A stretch of DNA of 20,380 nucleotides from Cytophagales bacterium (GCA_029262955.1 JAJCYL010000273.1:1-20380), one strand, 5' to 3'. Positions 1-7,789 are shown, numbered from the stretch's first letter. The notes: generated by a model from the sequence alone, not told the origin. Program-made: numbers and translations.

Positions 1-638
1 GTAGGCTTAATAGGCTTTGTGGGGGATGTGATTTTCTCTTCTGGAGATTTATCCTGCGATTTCTCCACCCTAGTGAATGTTTCGAGCCATTGTGTTAAGT
101 GAAAGATTACCCCTTCAATTTTAAAAAGGTGATCGGGTTTACTTATTCTATTTACAATATCAATATATTTTATCTTGAATTTGTCACCGACCTGGGTAAT
201 AAAAAAATTCAGGCCCGGGGTCTTGACATTTACAAGTTCCAACTGATCTCCCTTGCGTTTACTAGGATCAACATGAGGGTTGTTTTTGATAAGCTTATCA
301 ATCTCTTCTATAAGCTTATCAAATTCTGGGTTTTTCGAATTACCCTTTTCGGCAACAATTAAATCCAACCATATAGCCAGCTTATCGATAACCTCTTTCG
401 GTGTTTGTTTTACAAGAGCTCCTTCAGTTGCTTTCTCATTAATATCATGCTTCTCCACCAAGTAATTATCTCGCTCATGAATGCAGGTGATGTTAAAAAA
501 TACTTGCGTGTTACCTTTGAGGTGAGTTTTACATACCTCTTGTTTGTCTTTGTTTTTTTCGAAATGGCGCTCAACATATTGTAAGTGACCATCAAGGAGA
601 TCAATTAGAGGTTTTTTAAATGCGCCTGGAAAGTTCAT
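1..638 (-). CDS. Unknown protein, 3' end cut by window edge
   Basis: The minus-strand frame is open from an ATG at 636-638 to the left edge: 212 codons with no stop, so the gene continues outside the window. The protein starts MNFPGAFKKPLIDLLDGHLQ and is hydrophilic and lysine-rich, with no signal peptide or membrane segment. An acidic/lysine helical stretch (about residues 80-130, with two near-identical FDKLI/IDKLI steps) sits in the middle and a Pro/Lys-rich stretch at the visible end. I do not recognise the family. An in-frame TGA lies five codons upstream, which supports this start. The start lies only 8 bases after the stop codon of the recombinase remnant (647-649). This suggests the gene was once the downstream partner of a complete recombinase gene. 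Short plus-strand frames over this stretch (for example 99-362) are shadows. Confidence 0.72.
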   Translation of the reverse strand, partial: MNFPGAFKKPLIDLLDGHLQYVERHFEKNKDKQEVCKTHLKGNTQVFFNITCIHERDNYLVEKHDINEKATEGALVKQTPKEVIDKLAIWLDLIVAEKGNSKNPEFDKLIEEIDKLIKNNPHVDPSKRKGDQLELVNVKTPGLNFFITQVGDKFKIKYIDIVNRISKPDHLFKIEGVIFHLTQWLETFTRVEKSQDKSPEEKITSPTKPIKP

Positions 639-646
639 AGAATATG

Positions 647-749
647 TTAATCATAAAGGTTTTCAGAAATCTCCCTGGTTTCTTCTTCAGAGGGTTGGGT
701 ATATCTCCAGATTTCTTTCATCGAGACATTGCCGGAAAGCTTTTGGGCC
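647..749 (-). pseudogene. Remnant: 3' end of a second tyrosine recombinase gene
   Basis: Read on the minus strand this stretch encodes the last ~33 codons plus stop of a tyrosine recombinase, including the catalytic-Tyr segment (KEIWRYTQPSEEE) and the ending SENLYD. It matches the 3' end of the intact recombinase at 3061-3162 without gaps: I count 92 of 102 bases identical, with the 28 bases nearest the stop identical and a second identical block of 19 bases inside. Similarity stops abruptly on both sides: right after the stop codon, and at 749, one base before the stop codon of the HNH nuclease gene. There is no start or N-terminal part, so it is not a gene of its own. It is best read as the displaced 3' end of a recombinase gene. 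Confidence 0.9.
648..749. repeat. Direct repeat copy A (other copy 3061-3162)
   Basis: Copy A of a ~102-bp imperfect direct repeat (about 90 percent identity by hand alignment) that brackets the methyltransferase/nuclease cassette. Copy B is the 3' end of the intact recombinase gene at 3061-3162. The perfectly conserved 28 bases at the outer end are the most likely place for a crossover core (attL/attR-like). This role is inferred from position only. Confidence 0.85.
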
Positions 750-750
750 G

Positions 751-1854
751 TTATTTTCCTGATTTTCGTCTGTTGTCTTCTATACAAAGCATTTGGCAAT
801 TTTCAGCAGATGTTTTTCCGCCTTCATGCCAAGGTGTAATATGATCACCTTCCATTTCTTCTAATTCAAAATGTTCATTGCAAACAAGACAAATCCCTTT
901 CTGCCTTTCGTATGCTTCTCTTTTTTGGTTCGGACTAAAAGCTCGAATGTTCAGGTACTTTTCTTGACGAGTTAAAACATACCAATAAATTCCTTTTTTC
1001 TTTGTTACATCCTCATCCTGCATTAGTTCAGCAATTTCTTTTTCAAGCTCGGTTGAATCAAAGTTTTTCGAGCTGAATTCATTGTACAGAAATCCCCATT
1101 GCATTCCTTTCATTTCCTTCCGGTACTTTGGGAAAACTGCTTTTACCCAATTTATAACAGTTTGGAAGTAAAGCCATAATTCATTAGCGTTTGGCTCATG
1201 TTGATGCTCAGACATATAATTTTCAATATCCCCATCTTTAGAAATCCATTTAATGGTTGTTTCTAAGTAATCCTGACGATTAACAGCACCGCTGAGATAA
1301 TCTTTACCAAGACCATAAGCCGGGCAGTTGCTTTTGCTGAAATGACGTTTAGCATCAGAGACCCATGAGCCATGATACACTGCATTGTGCAATTCTTGGT
1401 CAGTAAGCTCCTCTCCAGCAATGTTAATGGTCTTAAACCACTCTAATTTTTCGCTATCTGCACCACTACATAAGTAGACCGTCAATTTATAGTTGAGAAT
1501 TTGTTCTTGTTCGTCATTTTGAAGATTGTGAAATGCCCTATTCTCAGGAAAGCTTCCAACTTTTACAGAAAAATCCCCTTCCACATATTGGCAAATAGAT
1601 ATCGTCCTTTGTTGCCCGTCAATTACTTCAAAATTACCATCGTCTCTTACTGCCCAATACATGACATTCAGCGGAAAGTTGTTTGTAATTGTATTAATTA
1701 CAGCGTCTCGCTGTTTGTCTTTGTAGATGAATTCACGCTGATAGGGTGGACGAATATCTAATTTACCACTGTAACCTACTACACCTTCTTCGTCGTTGTC
1801 TTCGTACCCTTCCGCTAATTCACGGATTGATATTTCTTTGAGTTCTATTTTCAT
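751..1854 (-). CDS. DUF262 (GmrSD-like) protein with C-terminal HNH nuclease domain
   Basis: A 367-residue protein. The N-terminal half is a DUF262/ParB-like NTPase domain with the diagnostic DGQQR motif at residues 79-83, preceded by the usual PPYQRE segment (~37-41). The C-terminal ~50 residues are an HNH nuclease domain: a Cys pair (322/325), DH at 337-338, a central Asn around 352, C357 and the ending NRRKSGK. The fourth zinc-type Cys common in relatives is replaced (IEDN in place of a CxxC-like ending), so metal binding in that half may be altered. Such proteins are modification-sensing or modification-paired nucleases. Its start lies 2 bases after the methyltransferase stop, so the two are probably co-transcribed and act as a restriction-modification pair. 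Its own stop lies 1 base from the recombinase-derived repeat. The ending looks natural rather than truncated. Confidence 0.88.
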   Translation of the reverse strand: MKIELKEISIRELAEGYEDNDEEGVVGYSGKLDIRPPYQREFIYKDKQRDAVINTITNNFPLNVMYWAVRDDGNFEVIDGQQRTISICQYVEGDFSVKVGSFPENRAFHNLQNDEQEQILNYKLTVYLCSGADSEKLEWFKTINIAGEELTDQELHNAVYHGSWVSDAKRHFSKSNCPAYGLGKDYLSGAVNRQDYLETTIKWISKDGDIENYMSEHQHEPNANELWLYFQTVINWVKAVFPKYRKEMKGMQWGFLYNEFSSKNFDSTELEKEIAELMQDEDVTKKKGIYWYVLTRQEKYLNIRAFSPNQKREAYERQKGICLVCNEHFELEEMEGDHITPWHEGGKTSAENCQMLCIEDNRRKSGK

Positions 1855-1856
1855 AG

Positions 1857-2969
1857 CTAAAGCCTCTTATGTCTAATAAATATTCTTTGATAAGCAGACT
1901 GGATTATCATACCCTCTTTATTGATAAAATAATTCTTCTTCCCATCATTGCCAGCCAAATTTGCATTTTCATTTGTTTTGCCGCCAGATGAACCAGTCTT
2001 TTGACCATTTTGTTTTACTTCCCAATAATCATCATACTTTCTTGTATCTGGCACTTCATCGTGGCAACCTCTTTGTGTGGCCCCTAAAACTTCAAATTGT
2101 TCTGGATTATATTTATTCATAAAAGTAATCGGAACACCCATTACACCTTCGTAATCAATCGGTATATCATTGGTTTTTGAAACTTCAATTGCGTCATAAT
2201 TGTCGTAGGTGGGATATTCTTCGGGATTGAATTTTTTATAAAGAATGAGTTCCTCATGACGCTTTGCATTATCAAGATTAGTAAACCAACACGTATTATT
2301 GGAGGAAACGATCCTATTTCCATTTTCATCAATCCTAGCTTCGGATCCATCCAAAGGATAATGTTTTGGCACGATAAATCCTGAAAAATTTCGATTACTA
2401 TTTATACCTATCCATAATTTATTCTCCTTTATTAGAGGAAAAATCTCTTTGTAAGTAATTACATTCCAAGTTCCAATAATCAGAAATTTTTTGTCGTACT
2501 CCATAAGTTGTGAAACATACTCCCTGAATAATGAAAAAGGTGGATTTGTTACTACAATATCAGATTGTCTGAGTAGCTCAATAGATTCTTTAGAGCGAAA
2601 ATCACCATCTCCTTTTAACTGTTTAATGCCAATTTCTTCGGGGTCGGGTACATTGTTCCCCTTTTTATCACCTTCATATTCAAGATAGATTGCTCTTTCT
2701 GTATCATGTTGACTGAACAAATCCATGTTCTGGTTCTTATAGCAGGTAGTAATCAATTTTTTCGTCCTTAACTTCTCAAAATTGTAGGAGAAATAATGGA
2801 AGAAATTGCTTACCCTTGGGTCATCACAATTGCAAAAGACTACTTTGTTCTTGAAATGTTTTTTGTAGTGCCTAAGCTCTCTTTCTATATCAGAAAGTAT
2901 TGTATAGAATTCATCATTTTTTGATTTTTTTGCTTTATGTAAAAATTTGTTTGTTGCAATTCTTGCCAT
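1857..2969 (-). CDS. Adenine-specific DNA methyltransferase, EcoRI type
   Basis: A 370-residue protein that begins MARIATNKFLHKAKKSKNDE and carries the N6-adenine methyltransferase catalytic motif NPPF at residues 142-145 (in the context DIVVTNPPFSLFREY). The CNCDDPRVSNF segment (46-56), conserved in EcoRI-family adenine methyltransferases, is also present. It would transfer a methyl group from S-adenosylmethionine to adenine in a specific DNA site and so protect host DNA from the partner nuclease. It is the first gene of a two-gene unit with the DUF262-HNH gene (2-base gap). The upstream gap to the recombinase stop is about 90 bases and probably holds the promoter. The ORF is intact and its length fits the family. 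Its DNA is visibly more AT-rich than the neighbouring recombinase gene, consistent with separate origin. The recognition site cannot be read from sequence. Confidence 0.87.
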   Translation of the reverse strand: MARIATNKFLHKAKKSKNDEFYTILSDIERELRHYKKHFKNKVVFCNCDDPRVSNFFHYFSYNFEKLRTKKLITTCYKNQNMDLFSQHDTERAIYLEYEGDKKGNNVPDPEEIGIKQLKGDGDFRSKESIELLRQSDIVVTNPPFSLFREYVSQLMEYDKKFLIIGTWNVITYKEIFPLIKENKLWIGINSNRNFSGFIVPKHYPLDGSEARIDENGNRIVSSNNTCWFTNLDNAKRHEELILYKKFNPEEYPTYDNYDAIEVSKTNDIPIDYEGVMGVPITFMNKYNPEQFEVLGATQRGCHDEVPDTRKYDDYWEVKQNGQKTGSSGGKTNENANLAGNDGKKNYFINKEGMIIQSAYQRIFIRHKRL

Positions 2970-3059
2970 TCTGTCCTGTTTCTTTTTTATGCCATCAATG
3001 TAATACTAAATCTCGTTCTCGTTTTACACCTTGGCTTTTTTAAATGGCACAATGGAAGC

Positions 3060-4127
3060 CTAATCATAAAGGTTTTCAGAAATCTCCCGGATCTCTTCTT
3101 CAGACGGTTGGGTGTATCGCCAAATCTCTTTCATCGAGACATTGCCCGATAGCTTTTGGGCCACGTGTACGCCCTGTGTATCGGCTACACGCTTCAAAAA
3201 TGTGTGCCTGAGCATATGCGGCGCCACAGTGAACTTCTCTTCAGGGGGAAGCTGTGCGGACGCCTGGCCAGACAACCGGGTCATGATGTGATAAACTCCT
3301 TTAGAAGATAGCCGGCTACCCCATCGGCCAACGAAGATGGGTTTATCAGTGGCCATGGCAATCAGCTCACCGAGGCCATCAGCTGGTTTTGCTTGATGGT
3401 GGTCAAGTATTGCACTGAGACCCTTACGAAATTCCTTCAATCTTACCTCATACAGGTACCGATCTAGCCAATACCTGGCTTCTTTAGGTAAGGTAATTTC
3501 TTTGGTAACCTTGCTGCCTTTTCTCCGAATGTTGTGAAAACTCTTGGAATGATATTGAGATAGATCCAGGGAAACCAATTCAAACTCCCGGAGGCCGGTG
3601 TTAAGAAGGCAATAAAATACTGCAGCTTCAAGCAAGGGGTTGTCATAGACTTTTTTGCAGGTGGTCACACGGATATCGACAGCCGATTTAAGCAAGGTGA
3701 TTTGCCGGTTAGTCAATCCGTTCCAAACCGGCTCGTCAGTGGCTAGATCAGTGACGCCCTTAAGAGGGTGGCCTGCCGGCAGGTGGTAACCTTGTTGCCG
3801 GGTCCAGCCCGCAAAAGTCCGGACGGTGGCCAGCATCCGGTTAACTGAAGCGGCTTGGTATTTATTTTTCTCCAGGTAGGTTTTCCACCCCTTGGATACC
3901 GAAGGTGTCCAGTGGTGGGGGTGGTATGATCCGGTCAGTTTTTCAAAGAAGGTTAGGAAGTTTTTCAGGTCCCTCTTTTTTGCCCGGACCGTTTCGGCAG
4001 CACCTCCAAGAACCTCGGTTTTGATGTACTGATCAGACCAGGTGAGTAGCGTATTTTGATCAATTCCGGAAGCGATAATATTACCGGACGAACTTTTGGT
4101 AATTTCTGCTTGCTTTTTGCCCATCAA
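3060..4127 (-). CDS. Tyrosine recombinase / phage-type integrase (XerC/D-like)
   Basis: A 355-residue site-specific recombinase. An N-terminal SAM-like core-binding domain covers about residues 25-115 and the catalytic domain about 140-350. Visible catalytic residues are R180 (NTGLRE), a Lys near 206, H304 and R307 (PHMLRHTF) and nucleophile Y338 (IWRYTQPS). The usual second His/Trp position is Asn (N329 in LSGNVS), which is unusual but not unknown. The gene is clearly richer in G+C than the flanking cassette. The last ~33 codons, including the Tyr region, are repeated at 648-749. The second codon is also ATG, so the start could be one residue later. The spacing before the methyltransferase and the repeat suggest the gene served as an integration target as well as the likely enzyme. 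No tRNA-type attachment site is seen near it. Confidence 0.92.
   Translation of the reverse strand: MMGKKQAEITKSSSGNIIASGIDQNTLLTWSDQYIKTEVLGGAAETVRAKKRDLKNFLTFFEKLTGSYHPHHWTPSVSKGWKTYLEKNKYQAASVNRMLATVRTFAGWTRQQGYHLPAGHPLKGVTDLATDEPVWNGLTNRQITLLKSAVDIRVTTCKKVYDNPLLEAAVFYCLLNTGLREFELVSLDLSQYHSKSFHNIRRKGSKVTKEITLPKEARYWLDRYLYEVRLKEFRKGLSAILDHHQAKPADGLGELIAMATDKPIFVGRWGSRLSSKGVYHIMTRLSGQASAQLPPEEKFTVAPHMLRHTFLKRVADTQGVHVAQKLSGNVSMKEIWRYTQPSEEEIREISENLYD
3061..3162. repeat. Direct repeat copy B (3' end of recombinase gene)
   Basis: Copy B of the repeat described at 648-749, here forming the functional 3' end of the intact recombinase gene. In a 3'-end integration model this copy arrived with the cassette and restored the recombinase reading frame, while copy A is the displaced original end. 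Confidence 0.85.
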
Positions 4128-4461
4128 AAGTATAGCTTAGAGTAGGTAATTCATACGGTAAGGTACGTTATCAGACGAACTTTTACAAGATGTGCTGCAC
4201 TGGAAAACCTCACTTTTTGCGGACATTTTGAGTTATTGAAAAGTGCCGTTTGATTTCCACAATTTCAATAAGTGCTGCAGACCAGGTTAGGAGTTAACCA
4301 ATACGACCGTTTGATTTTACAATAAGTATCTAAGTCTTGCTATCAAAGGGACTTCATCTTAGTGCTGTTTATTAGTTTTTTATTGTACTTTTTGCCAATT
4401 TTTTACTCAGCCTATATCCTGAAATACTATTCGACATGCACTATTATAAAAAGATTTTACG
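4128..4461. other. Intergenic region upstream of recombinase, no gene seen
   Basis: A 334-base AT-rich stretch between the recombinase start and the desaturase stop, with no credible coding frame on either strand. It contains an 11-bp perfect direct repeat CCGTTTGATTT at 4246-4256 and 4307-4317, each followed by related ACAAT...AATAAGT sequence. The word GACGAACTTTT occurs at about 4086 (inside the recombinase 5' end) and again at about 4173. Such short repeats next to a recombinase gene may be arm-type binding sites or the recombinase promoter. That role is a guess. Confidence 0.5.
4246..4317. repeat. Pair of 11-bp direct repeats near recombinase
   Basis: CCGTTTGATTT occurs at 4246-4256 and 4307-4317, 61 bases apart start to start, each followed by a related A/T-rich tail. 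The pair lies ~120-190 bases upstream of the recombinase start. They could be recombinase arm sites or operator repeats. No function is shown. Confidence 0.45.
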
Positions 4462-5352
4462 TTAACCAGCAGCGACAAGTCGCTGCTTTCTTTCAAGCCT
4501 CATTGATCTGGTGCGCAGCGAGGGCATAATAATACCCAGCACATAATTTCTTAACATAAACCATCCAAAATCATTTTCATTTAATGAGGAGTTTATCTTC
4601 GGCGATAGCTCTTTGTGTTTTTCAGGTAACTCACTCCAATGCAGTCCAGTGGCAATATGATGAGCAGTATGATAACCATTGTTGATCAGTATGAAATTGA
4701 GAAATATCCCGGTGAAGTTGCGAGAGCTATTGTATTTGGACTCTTCGTCTGCATGGACGTGTTGTAGGTAATTAAATACATGCACAGTATATACTGAAAC
4801 CTGTCCGGGAATGACGACAAACAGTAAGGCCTTCTGCCAATCAATTATTAGCGCAGTACCAGTCCACAGTACAAGGCTTATAATTTGAAAACCTGTAGAA
4901 TAGAACTTCTTGCGGTTTTCTGACCAAAGATTTTTGAGATATGCACCCACAGCAGCTTGCTGATAATAACCACTGATAGTTGGATATATCAATAGTGTGA
5001 GCAGGTTATTTTTTTCTGAGTATCGATAGGTTTTAGTATAATCTTCATCCTTATTTATCTGAACATGATGATTGATGTTGTGTGTGGGAATCCAGGCAAA
5101 AATCGGGAAACCGTAAAAAACGGTTAGCCAGTTGTCAGTCAGAAAGTTCATGGTCTTGTTTTTCCACATGCCTAGGTGCTGGTGGTTGTGGGTCATTACA
5201 GCCACGGTGACGGCCATTAATAGCTGTAAAGCATAGATTAGCCAGAACATATAAGACTCCATTTCAAATCCCCATTGCCAGAGAATAACCAAGAGTAAAG
5301 TTGTTATTATCATAAAAACAATCGATCGAATATCTGCTTGATATCTTAACAT
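4462..5352 (-). CDS. Membrane fatty acid desaturase family protein
   Basis: A 296-residue integral membrane di-iron protein of the fatty acid desaturase family. The three histidine boxes are visible: HNHQH at 55-59, HNINHH at 91-96, and HTAHH at 228-232 (context NNGYHTAHH). An additional His-rich stretch HVFNYLQHVH lies at 191-200. Hydrophobic segments at about 10-28, 33-53 and 157-182 fit the family topology. It would use O2 and electrons from a carrier to introduce a double bond or hydroxyl group into a lipid acyl chain or related substrate. The exact substrate cannot be read. It is the last gene of a possible minus-strand unit after the Lacal_2735 protein (119-base gap), so it may have its own promoter. 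Its last codons (…RLVAAG) form a near-perfect 9-bp inverted repeat in the DNA. Confidence 0.85.
   Translation of the reverse strand: MLRYQADIRSIVFMIITTLLLVILWQWGFEMESYMFWLIYALQLLMAVTVAVMTHNHQHLGMWKNKTMNFLTDNWLTVFYGFPIFAWIPTHNINHHVQINKDEDYTKTYRYSEKNNLLTLLIYPTISGYYQQAAVGAYLKNLWSENRKKFYSTGFQIISLVLWTGTALIIDWQKALLFVVIPGQVSVYTVHVFNYLQHVHADEESKYNSSRNFTGIFLNFILINNGYHTAHHIATGLHWSELPEKHKELSPKINSSLNENDFGWFMLRNYVLGIIMPSLRTRSMRLERKQRLVAAG
4468..4487. repeat. Perfect inverted repeat at 3' end of desaturase gene
   Basis: AGCAGCGAC-AA-GTCGCTGCT is a perfect 9-bp inverted repeat within the last codons of the desaturase. On the minus strand a T-rich tract follows only ~17 bases later, and on the plus strand TTTCTTTC follows directly. 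It may stabilise or end the desaturase transcript, but it is not a textbook terminator. Confidence 0.4.
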
Positions 5353-5471
5353 AAAGTAGGAGGTTAGCTTAGTTGGTTTACAATCTCACAATATTCACAA
5401 TTTTGTGTAAATTTTTCTGTTTGATGGATTGACTTAGCGTTTCAAGTCGATTAAATCAAATTAAAATTGAT

Positions 5472-5636
5472 TTAGTTGAGTTTTGAAATCTCCTTCATTA
5501 CTTCTTCGGCTTCAGCCATTTTTTGTTTACTAAGTGCCTGGTCAGTTGAAGAAAGTTTAAAGACCTCATCCATCAATTTTTGGTATTTCCTTTCTAACTC
5601 TGATTTATTGGGTTTTCTTTTAAAAATTCCTAACAT
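5472..5636 (-). CDS. Lacal_2735 family small protein
   Basis: A 54-residue charged protein, MLGIFKRKPNKSELERKYQK..., matching by eye the short Bacteroidota family named Lacal_2735 (MxGxFKKK start, then a predicted two-helix coiled body rich in Lys/Glu, ending near KEISKLN). The frame stays open upstream to 5792, but that extension overlaps the end of the ATPase gene, is Cys-rich and does not look coding. I therefore chose the ATG at 5634-5636, 26 bases after the ATPase stop. The function of the family is unknown. It is probably cytoplasmic and co-transcribed with the ATPase gene. Confidence 0.8.
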   Translation of the reverse strand: MLGIFKRKPNKSELERKYQKLMDEVFKLSSTDQALSKQKMAEAEEVMKEISKLN

Positions 5637-5662
5637 GCTGGTCTGATTTTTACATTTTGAAT

Positions 5663-7789
5663 CTATTTGGACATTGGAATTAAAACAATTGTTGATAAGC
5701 TCACACTTACATCTTGTCTTGCAGGTCTGAATAATCTCTTTAGTTCTCCCACCCAAAGAACTAAAGACGTAGCTCCGATGATTATGCCCCAATCGCTAAA
5801 TGAAAGCGGTACTGTGCGGAATACCTGGCCGCCGAATTGTACAATTAAATACTGACCTATAAGAATTAACAAGGCTACAATTATGAAACCCACACCTTTA
5901 TTTAATTCATGAAAAGCTGACTTGCCAGTATCATAGGCTTTGGCATTAAATAGGTTCCAGAACTGGAGCATTACGAAGACGGTAAAAAACATAGAGAGAT
6001 TGTAATCGCTAATGGTCCCGTCCACTTCAGTATAGAAATAAAGTAAGCCCAGTAGTAAAATGACAAATGAAAGACCCACAAAGAGGATATTATTCCGCAT
6101 ACCAGGGGTAATTATGAAATCGTGGCGGCCTCTTGGTTTATTACTCATTACTTTCTGATTAGGAGGTAATGATGCAAGCGCTGCAGCAGCGAAAGTGTCC
6201 ATGATCAGATTAACCCATAACATTTGAGTCACGGTTAATGGTAATTCGAATCCCAAGATCGAACCAAGTAACACAATTGACAGGGCGGCCAGGTTTATGG
6301 TCAGCTGGAAAAGTATAAAACGCTGTATGTTCTGATAGAGAGAGCGGCCCCACATGACTGCTGTTGCTATACTGTTAAACGAGTCATCCAAAAGGGTTAT
6401 GTCACTTGCTTCTTTAGCAACAGAGGTTCCTGAACCCATAGAAAGGCCCACGTGAGCATAATTAAGCGCTGGAGCATCATTTGTGCCGTCACCGGTAACC
6501 GATACCACAGAACCTGCTTGCTGTAACAGTTGAACCAATCTTTGTTTGTCCGTGGGTCTTGCCCGACACATTATTTTCAACGACCGGACTCTCTTAAGCG
6601 CTTCTTCATCCGATAATTCGGCAAATTCTAATCCTGTTATAATATTCTGTTCAGTGTCATTTTCCGCCCAAATTCCAATTTGACGACCAATTTCCCTCGC
6701 CGTTCCGGGTGTATCTCCTGTTACTATCTTTACATCTATGCCTGCCAGCATGCAATCATAAACAGCAGCAGGGACTTCTTTTCTTACAGGATCTGATATG
6801 GCGGTTATTCCAAGAAAAGTGAAATCCGAGTTGCTGGCTTCATTTATACTCAAAGAGTGTTGGTCTTCAATTACCTTATAGGCAAAACCAAGTGTGCGCA
6901 TGGCTTTATTTTGGTATTCAAATAACTCATCCTCAATCTCAGATTTTATGCTGTCAATTGGTTTTATTTCTTCCCCGATGAGCGCATTTCTACACTTGGA
7001 TAGGACTATTTCGGGGGCGCCTTTCATATATAGAACTTTCTTTTTCAGGAAGGGAGATTCCACTAGGGTTGCCATATACTTGCGCTCAGTTGAAAAAGTG
7101 AGCTGATCAATGATATTGGTACTTTCCCTTAAATCGAGATAATTAATCTCATGGTTGTTCAACCAAAGCAGAAGTGCAGCCTCTGTTGGATTCCCCAAAC
7201 CATTGATTTTATCAGGATTGGAATAATCCAAATGGGCGGTTGTATTAAAAGTAATGCTTTCTTTGATTAAGTGACCGCAGTCATTATCTCCCGGGGTCTG
7301 ATCTTTGAGTCCACCAAAATTGGTAGCATAGATATTCATCTGGTTCTGGGTGAGTGTGCCCGTTTTATCAGTACATATTACCGTGGTAGCACCCATCGTT
7401 TCACAGGCATGCATTTTTCGAACTAAGTTGTTGGTTTTTAGCATCCTTCGCATGCTCATTGCCAGGCTTAAGGTCACGCTCATTGGCAGGCCTTCCGGTA
7501 CAGCCACCACAATTAATGTAACGGCGATCATGAAGTACTGCAAAATGCGCCCGGCTATTTCAACGGTTACCCACGAGGATCTATTCAGTGGTTCAAAACC
7601 CAAGAGGTATCCCAAACCAATTAGAAAAACAAAAGTTAGCAGCCCGTAACCAATCCATTTGGTCCAACTGCCCTCTTCTACACTTTTTGGTAATTTGATA
7701 TCCTTGCCTATTAATTGAAGCCCATCAAAAACGATAGGTATCCAAACTTTTGAAAGGGCAACTAAAGCTGATAGGATCACGATTCCCAC
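5663..7789 (-). CDS. P-type Ca2+-ATPase, C-terminal part (frameshifted gene)
   Basis: This 708-residue frame holds most of a calcium-pumping P-type ATPase (PMCA/SERCA-like): the M4 motif PEGLP (99-102), the phosphorylation site DKTGT with D141, the KGAPE nucleotide-binding motif, the TGDTPGTAREIG region, the hinge TGDGTNDAPAL, and six C-terminal membrane segments. It lacks the N-terminal actuator domain, which lies in an overlapping frame at 7777-8592. The same frame continues upstream of its first ATG and reads FAKDIFFGKTQVSLLQLGSVG, which joins smoothly to the upstream part. The two frames are therefore one gene broken by a one-base shift near 7844-7847. The protein would export Ca2+ across the cytoplasmic membrane using ATP. 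It should be read together with the next entry as one ~960-980-residue protein. Confidence 0.9.
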   Translation of the reverse strand: MGIVILSALVALSKVWIPIVFDGLQLIGKDIKLPKSVEEGSWTKWIGYGLLTFVFLIGLGYLLGFEPLNRSSWVTVEIAGRILQYFMIAVTLIVVAVPEGLPMSVTLSLAMSMRRMLKTNNLVRKMHACETMGATTVICTDKTGTLTQNQMNIYATNFGGLKDQTPGDNDCGHLIKESITFNTTAHLDYSNPDKINGLGNPTEAALLLWLNNHEINYLDLRESTNIIDQLTFSTERKYMATLVESPFLKKKVLYMKGAPEIVLSKCRNALIGEEIKPIDSIKSEIEDELFEYQNKAMRTLGFAYKVIEDQHSLSINEASNSDFTFLGITAISDPVRKEVPAAVYDCMLAGIDVKIVTGDTPGTAREIGRQIGIWAENDTEQNIITGLEFAELSDEEALKRVRSLKIMCRARPTDKQRLVQLLQQAGSVVSVTGDGTNDAPALNYAHVGLSMGSGTSVAKEASDITLLDDSFNSIATAVMWGRSLYQNIQRFILFQLTINLAALSIVLLGSILGFELPLTVTQMLWVNLIMDTFAAAALASLPPNQKVMSNKPRGRHDFIITPGMRNNILFVGLSFVILLLGLLYFYTEVDGTISDYNLSMFFTVFVMLQFWNLFNAKAYDTGKSAFHELNKGVGFIIVALLILIGQYLIVQFGGQVFRTVPLSFSDWGIIIGATSLVLWVGELKRLFRPARQDVSVSLSTIVLIPMSK

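Noticed and set aside
410..604. Minus-strand 64-codon frame in the first kilobase
   Set aside because: Shadow of the long minus-strand frame 1-638, which is open through the edge and has better protein character.
644..844. Plus-strand frame over the repeat
   Set aside because: Antisense to the recombinase remnant and to the HNH domain end, both of which are recognisable on the minus strand.
3772..3783. Perfect 12-bp palindrome CCTGCCGGCAGG
   Set aside because: Inside the GC-rich recombinase coding region with no sign of a regulatory role.
5637..5792. Upstream extension of the Lacal_2735 gene to an ATG at 5792
   Set aside because: It overlaps the end of the Ca2+-ATPase, is Cys-rich and lacks family similarity. 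The internal start gives the normal family length.
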